Source: Candidatus Binataceae bacterium (GTDB lineage: Bacteria; Desulfobacterota; Binatia; Binatales; Binataceae). Taken from it: a stretch of 33,699 nucleotides of DNA. Within the stretch, counting starts at the first letter, position 1, and each line of letters starts with the position of its first letter. Shown here piece by piece: positions 1 through 8,795 of this stretch. The position numbers were made by a program, and so were the translations under genes. The notes beneath the pieces were generated by a model. The model saw nothing but the letters and a program-made list of their open reading frames with translations, did no database searches and had not been told where the DNA came from. The stretch is from positions 1 through 33,699 of the forward strand of contig JASHQJ010000489.1 in assembly GCA_030037595.1 (NCBI GenBank), read 5' to 3'.

Positions 1-1
1 C

Positions 2-64
2 GACGTAGTGTCCGAGGTGAAGCGGTCCGGTTGGGCGATCGCCGGTGAGAATTCGTTTTTGCAT
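2..64 (-). CDS. trpS: Tryptophanyl-tRNA synthetase, N-terminal fragment (continues off the left edge)
   Basis: Manual reverse-strand translation from ATG at 64: MQKRILTGDRPTGPLHLGHYV, matching the TrpRS N-terminus with its HIGH-like HLGH motif. The ATG overlaps the nfo stop codon (TGATG). Not in the ORF track because it is truncated. Confidence 0.88.
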   Translation of the reverse strand, partial: MQKRILTGDRPTGPLHLGHYV

Positions 65-939
65 CAGGAATCAAACAGCGCGCGGAGCGTCGCGAGGTTT
101 TCGACGTCTTCGTGCAGGTCTTCGCTCTTGTCCGTTTCGAGGCACATCGGGATACCCGTGAAGCGCCGGTCATTCAGCAGGCGCCGAAACGCGGCGAGCC
201 CAAGGTGACCCTTGCCGATATGCTGGTGTCGATCGACACGTGAATTGAAGGGCTTCAACGAATCGTTGAGGTGAAAGGCGACCAGCCGCTTCAATCCGAC
301 ATGTTCGTCGAGTTCGGCGAAAGTGCGATCGTAGCCCTCGTTGGTACGGAGATCGTAGCCGGCGGCGAATGCGTGCTCGGTGTCGAAGCACAATCTCAGC
401 CGTTCGTTTTCTTTCACCGCGTCAAAGATTTGACCCATCTGTTTGAAACTGCGGCCTAGTACCGTGCCCTGGCCCGCAGTGATCTCGAGCGCGACCTTGG
501 TCGAATAGCCTTTGCAGGCGGCGTGCGCCTCGTTGATCGACTTTGCGATCGTCTTGATACCACGTTCCTCGCCCGACCCGACATGCGCGCCCGGATGCGC
601 GACCAGGAACGGCACGCCGAGCGCCTCGCAGCGATCGATCTCGTCAATAAATCCGGCGACGGATTTTTTGCGCAAGGCTTCGTCGGGAGCACCGAGGTTC
701 AAGAGGTAAGAGTCGTGCGCGATCACGGACTTGATTCCGGTCTCCTTCTGATTGCGCTTGAAGGTTGCGATATCCTCGGCGCTGAGCGGTTTCGCGGCCC
801 ACTGCCGCGAAGACTTGGTGAACATCTGGATACACTCGCATCCGATGCTCTGGCCGCGCTTCAGCGCCTCACCGACTTGTCCCGCGATCGACATGTGAGC
901 GCCGAGCAACGGCCGCTTCGGTTTTGTCGCAGTTGCCAT
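64..939 (-). CDS. nfo: Deoxyribonuclease IV / endonuclease IV (AP endonuclease family 2)
   Basis: 291 aa ORF. LLGAHMSIAGQ, AHPGAHVGSGEE, CFDTEHAFAAGYD, HLNDSLKPFNSRVDRHQHIGKGHLG and CLETDKS are Nfo metal-site motifs. Confidence 0.97.
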   Translation of the reverse strand: MATATKPKRPLLGAHMSIAGQVGEALKRGQSIGCECIQMFTKSSRQWAAKPLSAEDIATFKRNQKETGIKSVIAHDSYLLNLGAPDEALRKKSVAGFIDEIDRCEALGVPFLVAHPGAHVGSGEERGIKTIAKSINEAHAACKGYSTKVALEITAGQGTVLGRSFKQMGQIFDAVKENERLRLCFDTEHAFAAGYDLRTNEGYDRTFAELDEHVGLKRLVAFHLNDSLKPFNSRVDRHQHIGKGHLGLAAFRRLLNDRRFTGIPMCLETDKSEDLHEDVENLATLRALFDS

Positions 940-1092
940 TAGTCGATTGGAAATTCGTGCCGCGTTTTTCCCACTGATCGCATCGCGATTCTATACGGGG
1001 TGAATCCGCGGAAGCGAGAAGTGCCGCGCGTCCAGCGGCGGCGTAGCTTCGCTCTTGCTCTGCCCCGGTGCCTCCCGGTAATTGTGCCAGAC

Positions 1093-1497
1093 GTGAGAGT
1101 CCTGACATTTCCGATCGCGGTTTTTGGCGCGGTCGCTCTCGTTGCGTGTGCGAAGGTCAGTCTGCCGCCGCAGGTTGATGTCGCGGAGATTCAGCCGTCG
1201 GGACGCGCGGCCAAGCCGCCCGACTGCAACATGCCGGTGCTGCGAAGCGATCCGGCGACGGACTTCCGCAGGGTCGCGATTATCGATGCCACCGCCAACA
1301 CCTTCGAGAACGAAGGCGACCTGCTGCCCGCGGTCCAGCGGGCGGCTTGCGGAACGGGCGCGGACGCGATCGTGATCACCAAGAGCAAGGCGCAAACCAG
1401 CGAGGGCCTGGTCGGTTACTATCTGGGCGCGTATGCGATAGTTTACGGCAAAGTGAGTCCGTCGGTGGTCGAAGGCGGCGCGACATCTTCGCGCTGA
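1093..1497 (+). CDS. Small lipoprotein of unknown function (likely GTG start inside ORF 1000..1497)
   Basis: From GTG 1093: VRVLTFPIAVFGAVALVAC, a signal sequence with an LVAC lipobox, then a short periplasmic domain. Confidence 0.6.
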   Translation: MRVLTFPIAVFGAVALVACAKVSLPPQVDVAEIQPSGRAAKPPDCNMPVLRSDPATDFRRVAIIDATANTFENEGDLLPAVQRAACGTGADAIVITKSKAQTSEGLVGYYLGAYAIVYGKVSPSVVEGGATSSR

Positions 1498-1574
1498 CCT
1501 CGGCTCCCAATCACGGCACCAGCACGCCCGCGCGCATCACGTTGCCGCGATTTTTCCTGCATGATAGTTGCCTA

Positions 1575-2447
1575 ATGGCGGTGGCGAAGCGCGCAATCAA
1601 AACGGTCGGATTGGTGGTCAAGCAGGACCGTGCTGAGGCGATCACCGTCGCACGCACGCTCGCGCATCTGCTGCACAACGAGAAGAGGACCGCGATCTCC
1701 GAACCCGAGGTGGCCGCCGCGATCGGCGCCGAGCCCCTCGAGCGGCATCATCTCGCGGCCAAGGCCGATCTGATTGTTGTGCTGGGTGGTGACGGTACGA
1801 TGCTCGGCGTCGCGCGCCTCGTCGCCGGCCGTTCGACCCCGATTCTTGGCGTCAACCTCGGCGGTCTCGGCTTTCTAACCGAGGTTGCAACCAAAGAAGC
1901 GAAGGAGGCCCTGGAGCGCATCCTGAAGGGCAACTACGACGTCGATCCTCGCATCATGCTCGAAGCGTCGGTCGAGCGTGCATCGCAGCCGGAAAAACAT
2001 GACGAGACGTTTCAGGCGCTCAACGACATCGTGGTCAGCAAGGGTCCACTCGGCAGGATGCTGCAGCTCGAGGTGATGGCGGATCACAAGCCGTTCTGCA
2101 GCTACCGTGCGGACGGCCTGATTATTTCGACGCCGACTGGCTCGACTGCATATGCACTAAGCGCGGGCGGGCCGATCGTCTATCCGACGCTTGGTGCGAT
2201 CGTGCTCGCGCCGATATGCCCGCATACGCTCACCAATCGTCCCGTCGTGCTGCCTGATTCGTTCGAAGTCGAGGTACGGGTGCGGGCGCCCGATCACGAT
2301 ACGACCTTCATCGTTGACGGCCAGGAGTCCGCGCAACTCGGGCCGGCGGATTCGATTCGCATCAGGCGCGGACCGTACCAGGTCTCGCTCATCCGCTCCG
2401 AGCACGCGTATTTCGAAATCTGGCGCGACAAGCTGCATTGGGGATGA
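1575..2447 (+). CDS. nadK: NAD kinase (ATG 1575 inside ORF 1347..2447)
   Basis: GGDGTMLGVAR, LGVNLGGLGFLTE, RADGLIISTPTGSTAYALSAGGPIV and ICPHTLTNRPVVLP are diagnostic NAD kinase motifs. Confidence 0.97.
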   Translation: MAVAKRAIKTVGLVVKQDRAEAITVARTLAHLLHNEKRTAISEPEVAAAIGAEPLERHHLAAKADLIVVLGGDGTMLGVARLVAGRSTPILGVNLGGLGFLTEVATKEAKEALERILKGNYDVDPRIMLEASVERASQPEKHDETFQALNDIVVSKGPLGRMLQLEVMADHKPFCSYRADGLIISTPTGSTAYALSAGGPIVYPTLGAIVLAPICPHTLTNRPVVLPDSFEVEVRVRAPDHDTTFIVDGQESAQLGPADSIRIRRGPYQVSLIRSEHAYFEIWRDKLHWG

Positions 2448-2462
2448 GCGGGCGCATCGAAG

Positions 2463-4163
2463 ATGCTGCTTGAGCTCCGAATCCGCAACTTCGCAACTAT
2501 CGAAGAGACCAGCGTTGAATTCGGCCCCGGCCTTAATGTGTTGTCCGGGGAGACCGGCGCGGGCAAGACGATTATCCTGAGCGCGCTTGGCCTCCTGCTC
2601 GGAGAGCGTGCGTCGCCCGATATGGTCCGCGCGGGGGAGAAGGAAGCGATCGTCGAGGCGCTGTTCGAACTCGAGGGCGAAGCGCCGATTCCGGAGCTGG
2701 CCGAGCGCACGCGCGACGGCAAGAATCGGGAGCTCTTGATTCGGCGCGTCGTCGTGGTGGAGGGTGGCCGCTCGCGAGTCTCGATCGACGGCGAGATGGC
2801 AACGGTGCAGTCGCTGGCTAAGCTCGGCTCGGCTCTCGTCCAGCTTTACGGTCAGCATGAGCAGCAATCGCTCCTCCGTTCTGAGAGCCATCGCGAGGTC
2901 CTCGACCGCTTTGCGAATCTTGACGCCGCGCTCGCTGAGTATCGCGAGGTATTCGATCGCGCGGTCGCGCTGCGTGCGCGCCTCAAAGATTTGGAACGCC
3001 GCGAGCGCGAGCGCGCGGACCTGCTCGAGCTCGCCAGGTTTCGTGTGACGGAACTGGAGCGGGCCGAGCTCGTCGCCGGCGAGGACCAGGAACTTCAGCG
3101 CGAGCGGACCGTGCTCGCTAACGCGGCCAAGCTCGCGGCAGCAGCGGGCGAATCGGAGAGCGCGCTATCGGGCGACGACGGCGCCGCGCTCGATTTGGTG
3201 CGCGCTGCTGAGACGCGCCTTGTCGAGGCTGCCGCGATCGACCCGAAGCTCAACAACGCGCTCGAAATGATTCGGACGGCGCGGACGAATCTCGAAGAGG
3301 CGGCGCGAACGCTGGGCGCGTATGCGTCTCGCGTGGAAGCCGACCCGGCGCGCTTGGAACAAATCGAGAACCGGCTCCAGGAGCTGACACGGCTCAAGCG
3401 CAAGTACGGCGGCTCGATTGACGCGGCGATCGATACGCTCGCGCGCTCGCGCGGCGAGATCGCCGAGCTCGAAGGAATCGCCGAGTCGATGGCCGAGGTC
3501 CACGCGGAGTTGAACGCAGCGCTGGACGCGCTGCTCGCGCTCGCGAAAAAATTGAGCGCCGCGCGCGGCCACGCCGCCGAAGAACTCGGCCGCAAGATGG
3601 AAGCAGAACTTAAGACACTGGGTATGCGCTCGGTCGCGTTCGAGGCGAGGCTCGGCACGATCGCGGCGGGCGAAGGCGAGTTTGTGCATGAACGAATCGC
3701 GATGGGTCCCGTCGGCCTCGATAGCGTCGAGTTGTTCATGGCGCCGAATCTCGGGCAGCCTGCGATGCCGCTCGCGCGGATAGCGTCAGGCGGCGAGTTG
3801 TCGCGCGTGATGCTCGCGCTGAAGCGCCTCGAGGCGCAGCGCCGCGGCGTGACGACAATGATTTTCGACGAGGTCGATGCGGGAATCGGTGGCGCGGTGG
3901 CGCAGGTCGTCGGCCGCAAGCTGAAGCAGCTCGCGCGCTTTCATCAGATATTGTGCGTGACTCATCTTGCGCAGATCGCGGCGTATGCCGACCGCCACTT
4001 CACCGTCGCTAAGGAAGAGCGGCGCGGCTCGACGCGAAGCCGCGTCAGGCTCATCGATAACGCCACGGAGCGGACCGAAGAGATTGCGCGGATGCTCGGC
4101 GGCGACGTCTCGGAGAAGCTCCGGCGCGCGGCCCGCGAGCTGCTCGATCGCGCCGCTGAATAA
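2463..4163 (+). CDS. recN: DNA repair protein RecN (SMC-like ATPase)
   Basis: MLLELRIRNFATIEETSVEFGPGLNVLSGETGAGKTI (Walker A), ARIASGGELSRVMLALK (signature), TMIFDEVDAGIGGAVAQVVG (Walker B), coiled-coil middle. Starts 15 nt after the nadK stop. Confidence 0.97.
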   Translation: MLLELRIRNFATIEETSVEFGPGLNVLSGETGAGKTIILSALGLLLGERASPDMVRAGEKEAIVEALFELEGEAPIPELAERTRDGKNRELLIRRVVVVEGGRSRVSIDGEMATVQSLAKLGSALVQLYGQHEQQSLLRSESHREVLDRFANLDAALAEYREVFDRAVALRARLKDLERRERERADLLELARFRVTELERAELVAGEDQELQRERTVLANAAKLAAAAGESESALSGDDGAALDLVRAAETRLVEAAAIDPKLNNALEMIRTARTNLEEAARTLGAYASRVEADPARLEQIENRLQELTRLKRKYGGSIDAAIDTLARSRGEIAELEGIAESMAEVHAELNAALDALLALAKKLSAARGHAAEELGRKMEAELKTLGMRSVAFEARLGTIAAGEGEFVHERIAMGPVGLDSVELFMAPNLGQPAMPLARIASGGELSRVMLALKRLEAQRRGVTTMIFDEVDAGIGGAVAQVVGRKLKQLARFHQILCVTHLAQIAAYADRHFTVAKEERRGSTRSRVRLIDNATERTEEIARMLGGDVSEKLRRAARELLDRAAE

Positions 4164-4254
4164 AAGACGATCATCGTTCAACCGCGTCGCTTGACGACCT
4201 CTGACTTGCGGCGATACATCGGCTGAAGGAACCCTCGCCAAGGAGGTTCGAGCG

Positions 4255-5355
4255 ATGCTTCCCGAGAGAATTCTTTCCGCCGACTCGCACATCATAGAGC
4301 CTGCCGACGTTTGGACCGCGCGAATCGAGCGCCGCTTTCTCGAGCGTGCGCCGCGCGTCGTGAAGCACTTCGGAGATCGAGAGGGCGATTTCTTCGTCGC
4401 CGAAGGGCTCAGGCCGTTCCCGGTTGCTGGATTTGCGGTGGCCGGCGTCGATCCGAAGGAGTTCGCGTCGCGGATGGCGCAGGGTTATCCGGGCGTGCGG
4501 CCCGGGGCGTGGGACCCGGCGCTTCGAATCGACGACCAGGAGCGCGATGGCGTGGTCGGCGAGTTCATCTACCCGAGCCTCGCGATGCGGCTATTCCAGC
4601 TCGAGGATGGCGAGCTTCGCGCCGCGAGTTTCCGCGCGTACAACGACTGGCTCGCGGACTACACGAGCTACGACCTGAAGCGCCTCGCGGGCGCCGCGCT
4701 GATTTCGCTCGATGATGTTGAGCAGGGTGTCGCGGAGCTAACGCGCGCAGCGAAGAAAGGTCTTCGCGGCGCGATGATCTGGGGCGCGCCGCCGACTGAG
4801 CGTCCATACAGCGATAGCTTCTACGATCCTTTCTGGGCAGCGGCCCAGGACCTCGCGACTCCGATCAGTCTGCATATCCTAACTGAGCGGCGCGGCGGCA
4901 GCGACTTCACGAGCGTGATGAAGAGCTACCCGTCGCTGCATCATTCGGTCGAGCGCACGCTTGCCGACATGATTCTCGGCGGCGTGCTCGAGTGCTTCCC
5001 GCGCCTGCAACTGGTGTCGGTTGAGAACGATATCGGATGGATCGCGCACTTCCTGCAGCGGCTCGATCACGCGTACGAGAAGTATCGCTACCTCGAGACC
5101 AAGGCGATTCCGAATCGGCCGAGCTTTTACTTCCGGCGCCAGGTGCACGCGACGTTCCAGGACGACCGCGTCGGAGTGCTCACGCGCGACTTCGTCGGCG
5201 CTGACCGACTGATGTGGGCGTCGGACTATCCGCATTCCGATTCGACCTGGCCGCGTTCGCGCGAGGTCATCGAGCGCGATTTCGAGGGCGTCGCCGACGC
5301 CGACCTGCGCCTGATGGTTGCAGACAACGCGGCCGGACTCTACGGCCTCGGCTGA
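4255..5355 (+). CDS. Amidohydrolase family protein (Amidohydro_2, TIM-barrel metal-dependent hydrolase)
   Basis: ILSADSHIIEPADVW N-terminus, LMWASDYPHSDSTWP near the C-terminus. RBS aaggagg upstream. Confidence 0.9.
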   Translation: MLPERILSADSHIIEPADVWTARIERRFLERAPRVVKHFGDREGDFFVAEGLRPFPVAGFAVAGVDPKEFASRMAQGYPGVRPGAWDPALRIDDQERDGVVGEFIYPSLAMRLFQLEDGELRAASFRAYNDWLADYTSYDLKRLAGAALISLDDVEQGVAELTRAAKKGLRGAMIWGAPPTERPYSDSFYDPFWAAAQDLATPISLHILTERRGGSDFTSVMKSYPSLHHSVERTLADMILGGVLECFPRLQLVSVENDIGWIAHFLQRLDHAYEKYRYLETKAIPNRPSFYFRRQVHATFQDDRVGVLTRDFVGADRLMWASDYPHSDSTWPRSREVIERDFEGVADADLRLMVADNAAGLYGLG

Positions 5356-5369
5356 GCAAGGAGCATCGC

Positions 5370-6260
5370 ATGTTCAAGATAGGCAAACTTTTTCATGTCA
5401 CTCACGTCGTCGATAACCTCGACGCAACTGACCGCTGGTACGACGACGTCTTCGCGGTGACGCGTTACTATCACGGCTTCGCGAAGGCGGCGGGCCGCGA
5501 TGCGTCGCTGATCGCGATTGGCGACGTGATCATGGAGCCGATGTCGCCGGCGAAGGTCGAGAACCTGCGCAATCAATCGGTGAAGCGATTCCATGATCGA
5601 TTCGGGCAGCACTTCCACTCGATCGCGTTCTACTGCGACGACATTCCCGCGATTTCGACGCATCTCGCCAAGCAGAATCTGAAGCTGTGGGACGTTATGG
5701 GCCGCCCCGTTACGCCGCCAAACGAGAAGTTCGCCGTGTGGACGCATCCGCGCGAGACGCACGGGCAGCTGGAGTTTGCGGTCATCGGTGACAACACGAT
5801 CGATCCGCGCCTGCAGCCCGCGTGGTCGAACGAGTACTGGCGCGAGCGCCATCCGCTCGGAATCGAGCGTGCGTCACACGTCACGTTTGTTGTGAATGAC
5901 CTTGCGGCGGCCGAGAAATTCTATTGCGGCGTTCTCGGTTCGACGGTGCTCGAGCGGCAGGAGATTCCGAACCGCAAGCGCAGTGCGTTCATCGCGATCG
6001 GCGAGGACACCGTTTTCGAGCTTGCACAGCCGACGTCACCGAACAGCCGCGAGGCGCGCGACCTCGAGAAGAACGGCGAGGGCGTTCACGCGCTCACGTT
6101 CAAGACCAAGCACCTCGCGCGCGCGGCGGACTTCCTGAAGTCGAAGAAGATGCGGCCCGATCCTGACGGCACCGATTCTATCGTGCTCGGTCCGGAGCAG
6201 GCGTTCGGGATGGTGATTGGATTCACCGAGCGCCGGATTCAGAACGATAAGCGAAGCTGA
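5370..6260 (+). CDS. VOC (glyoxalase/bleomycin resistance) family protein with two VOC modules (ATG 5370 inside ORF 5214..6260)
   Basis: FHVTHVVDNLDATDRWYDDVF and ASHVTFVVNDLAAAEKFYCGVLG are two VOC repeats. aaggag RBS upstream of ATG 5370. Confidence 0.88.
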   Translation: MFKIGKLFHVTHVVDNLDATDRWYDDVFAVTRYYHGFAKAAGRDASLIAIGDVIMEPMSPAKVENLRNQSVKRFHDRFGQHFHSIAFYCDDIPAISTHLAKQNLKLWDVMGRPVTPPNEKFAVWTHPRETHGQLEFAVIGDNTIDPRLQPAWSNEYWRERHPLGIERASHVTFVVNDLAAAEKFYCGVLGSTVLERQEIPNRKRSAFIAIGEDTVFELAQPTSPNSREARDLEKNGEGVHALTFKTKHLARAADFLKSKKMRPDPDGTDSIVLGPEQAFGMVIGFTERRIQNDKRS

Positions 6261-6269
6261 CGCGCGTCA
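6258..6269. repeat. 12-bp perfect palindrome TGACGCGCGTCA spanning both stop codons of convergent genes
   Basis: Read directly; TGA 6258-6260 is the VOC stop, TCA 6267-6269 is the reverse complement of the enoyl-CoA hydratase stop. Confidence 0.9.
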
Positions 6270-7055
6270 CTCACCCTTGAACTTGGCCGGCCGCTTCTCG
6301 AGGAAGGCGCGCACGCCCTCCTGGAAGTCGGCGGAGCTGCCCGCCCGGCGCTGTGACTGGCGCTCGAGGTTGAGCTGCTCCTCGTACGAATTGCCGTCGC
6401 TCTCCCAGTAGAGCCGGCGGATGAGGCCGAGGGCGACTGTAGGACCGTTTGCCAGCTCCATCGCTAACTCACGGGCGTGATTCATCAACTCTGAGTCATC
6501 AAAGACGCGAGTGACGAGGCCCCACTCGAGCGCTTTCTCGGCGGGCAATCGTTCGCCCAGCATCGAGAGCTCCATCGCGCGCATCTTGCCAACAAGCCGC
6601 GGCAGGAGCCACGTCGAGCCGCCGTCGGGGACGAGCCCGATGCGCCGGAAGGCCTGGAGAAAGTACGCCGACCGCGCGCACAGCACGAGATCGCCCATCA
6701 GCGCGAAGCTCATACCGACGCCGGCGGCCGCGCCGTTGACCGCCGTGATCAAGGGCATCGGCAATTCGCGGAGCCGCCTCAGGAACGGATGATAGTGCGT
6801 CTCCAGCACCGAGCCCGCGTCGCCGGAGCCTTCGCCGCCTGAGCGCGGCTGTAGGTTTGCGCCGGCACAGAAGCCGCGCCCTTCGCCCGTCATGACGAGG
6901 CATCGCGCGCCGCTCTTCGGACTTTCGACGCGGTCGATCGCCTTCATCAGGCCGCCGAGCATCTCCTGCGAGACGGCGTTCATCACCTCGGGATGGTTGA
7001 GCGTGAGAGTCGCGACCGGTCCCTGGATATCGAGTTTGACGCGTTCAAATTCCAT
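6267..7055 (-). CDS. Enoyl-CoA hydratase/isomerase family protein
   Basis: VATLTLNHPEVMNAVSQEM, GRGFCAGANL and ITAVNGAAAGVGMSFALMGDLVLCARSAYF are crotonase motifs. Confidence 0.95.
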   Translation of the reverse strand: MEFERVKLDIQGPVATLTLNHPEVMNAVSQEMLGGLMKAIDRVESPKSGARCLVMTGEGRGFCAGANLQPRSGGEGSGDAGSVLETHYHPFLRRLRELPMPLITAVNGAAAGVGMSFALMGDLVLCARSAYFLQAFRRIGLVPDGGSTWLLPRLVGKMRAMELSMLGERLPAEKALEWGLVTRVFDDSELMNHARELAMELANGPTVALGLIRRLYWESDGNSYEEQLNLERQSQRRAGSSADFQEGVRAFLEKRPAKFKGE

Positions 7056-7144
7056 GGCAGTGTCTTAGCAGGCCTCGCGCCCGCTCGCCATTGAAGGAAC
7101 ACGGCAGAGCATCATGCTCGATGAGCAAAGATGGCGAACGATTT

Positions 7145-7654
7145 CTATTCGGTCGGGCGCTTCTCACCTAGATACTTGAGATTCAGCGCGGCGACGCCGG
7201 CGGCGACATTCAGTCCCGTCTGCCCTTCGAACGAAACCGGCTGCAACGCGATCGATTTTTTGAAACCGCCAACCAGAACGTTGGCGCCCGCGCCCGCTCC
7301 CAGACTGACGCTCGCGGTGGCGCCGCCGTATTCACCGGCAAGAGCGCCGGCGTGGAGGTCTTTGGTGGTGGCAGCGACCGCCCACACGATCACCGCGGAC
7401 TTGAGATAGCCGATATCGGCGCCGAACTTCGACACCGAGCCTGTATAGTATTCGACGCGCCCGCTCTTCGATGCGTACGAGCACTTAACGTCTCGTGAAG
7501 AACCGAAGATGAAACCCCATCCGGAGCTCTCGACGCAGGTGAGGTAGCCGGTCTTGACTGTATAACCGCCTTCGGCCGCGTTAGCCGACGGCATCATGAA
7601 CGCCATCGAGAGAAGGATACTCGGGGCAATCAAGGTGAAAGTCCTGGATGTCAT
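7145..7654 (-). CDS. DUF992 family secreted protein (start MTSRTF at 7654 within ORF 7145..7738)
   Basis: Signal peptide ending ANAAE; VKTGYLTCVESSGWGFIFGSSRDVKCSY, VEYYTGSVSKFGADIGYLKSAVIVWAV, GAGANVLVGGFKKSIALQPVSFEGQTGLNVAAGVAAL recognised as DUF992. ggaggcaat RBS upstream of ATG 7654. Confidence 0.85.
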   Translation of the reverse strand: MTSRTFTLIAPSILLSMAFMMPSANAAEGGYTVKTGYLTCVESSGWGFIFGSSRDVKCSYASKSGRVEYYTGSVSKFGADIGYLKSAVIVWAVAATTKDLHAGALAGEYGGATASVSLGAGAGANVLVGGFKKSIALQPVSFEGQTGLNVAAGVAALNLKYLGEKRPTE

Positions 7655-7817
7655 ATTGCCTCCGGTAATCGAGCAGTCAGTGAGCAAGACAAGTGAATCG
7701 CTTCCGGCCGCCACAACGTCGATTGCTATGGCGGTCACTGCGCGCGCATGCTATCGAAGCTCGGCCCGAATCTTACAAACCGCGGGGGAACATAGTAATA
7801 GTCTTAACAACTAACTT

Positions 7818-8690
7818 ATGAGCGATGCGCCAGTCAGCGAGGAACTAATCGAGCAATTCGAGCGCGACGGCTTCGTCGTCGTTCCCGGATTGTTTACTGA
7901 GAGCGAGGTCGAGAGCTTCGGCCGCGCGGTGGATGCCGCCGTCGCCGATCGCTCTCGCAACGACCAGCGCGCGCTGCACGAGCGATCGCCCTACGAACAG
8001 TCCTTCCGCCAGTGCATCAACCTCTGGGAGGATCATCCCGAGGTCTTGCCGCTGACGTTTCATCCGAAGATTTCCGAGGCCGCGACGATGCTGGCGCGGG
8101 CGCCCGCCCTGCGCCTGTGGCACGATCAGGCGCTTTACAAGGAGGCAGGTGGCCGCTACACCGAGCCGCACCAGGATCAGCCCTACTGGCCGATGGACGA
8201 GACCAACACGCTTTCGGCTTGGATTCCGTTCGACGGTTCGACTCGCGACAACGGATGCATGGGTTACGTGCCGGGCTCGCATCGCGTCGGGCTGCGGCGC
8301 TTCGTGAACATCTTCACGGCGGACGAGCAGGTGAAGATTCTCGAAGATCCTAAAATCGAGGGCGTGCCACCCGTGTACGTCGAGGTGCCGCGCGGCAGCG
8401 TCGCGTTTCATCACGGGCTAACGGTTCACATGGCGGGACCGAACAGAAGCGGTCGCATGCGGCGGGTACATACGATGATCTACTTCCGCGACGGCGCGAC
8501 GCGCACCAAGCCCTATGTGCATCCGAGCGTCGATCGCCCCGGTATCAAAGTCGGCGAGGCGATTTCGAGCGATCTCACGCCGATCGTGTGGCCGCGCGCG
8601 ATTGGCGACTGGCCGAAGCCCCCGCGGATGCCGCTGACTCCAGTTCTCGAGCGCCTGAACGCGCACGGCGCGCTGCCGACGATCAAGTAA
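7818..8690 (+). CDS. Phytanoyl-CoA dioxygenase (PhyH) family protein
   Basis: LWHDQALYKEAGGRYTEPHQDQPYWP (HxD-type metal site), VAFHHGLTVHMAGPNRSGRMRRVHTMIYF. Confidence 0.9.
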   Translation: MSDAPVSEELIEQFERDGFVVVPGLFTESEVESFGRAVDAAVADRSRNDQRALHERSPYEQSFRQCINLWEDHPEVLPLTFHPKISEAATMLARAPALRLWHDQALYKEAGGRYTEPHQDQPYWPMDETNTLSAWIPFDGSTRDNGCMGYVPGSHRVGLRRFVNIFTADEQVKILEDPKIEGVPPVYVEVPRGSVAFHHGLTVHMAGPNRSGRMRRVHTMIYFRDGATRTKPYVHPSVDRPGIKVGEAISSDLTPIVWPRAIGDWPKPPRMPLTPVLERLNAHGALPTIK

Positions 8691-8795
8691 CTTTTGCGTC
8701 ACGCGCTCGGCAATGCGGCGTTCCTGACAATCGCCTGGTAGTCATCGCTATATCGATATTGTAGAAGATTCGCTGGCCACGAGTTCCGAGCATCT

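Noticed and set aside
2157-2891. 244-aa minus-strand ORF across the nadK/recN junction
   Set aside because: Overlaps two confident CDS; composition consistent with a spurious frame.
3095-3919. 274-aa minus-strand ORF (and similar long ORFs) opposite recN
   Set aside because: Antisense to clear RecN; Ser/Arg/Ala-rich composition typical of spurious frames in GC-rich DNA.
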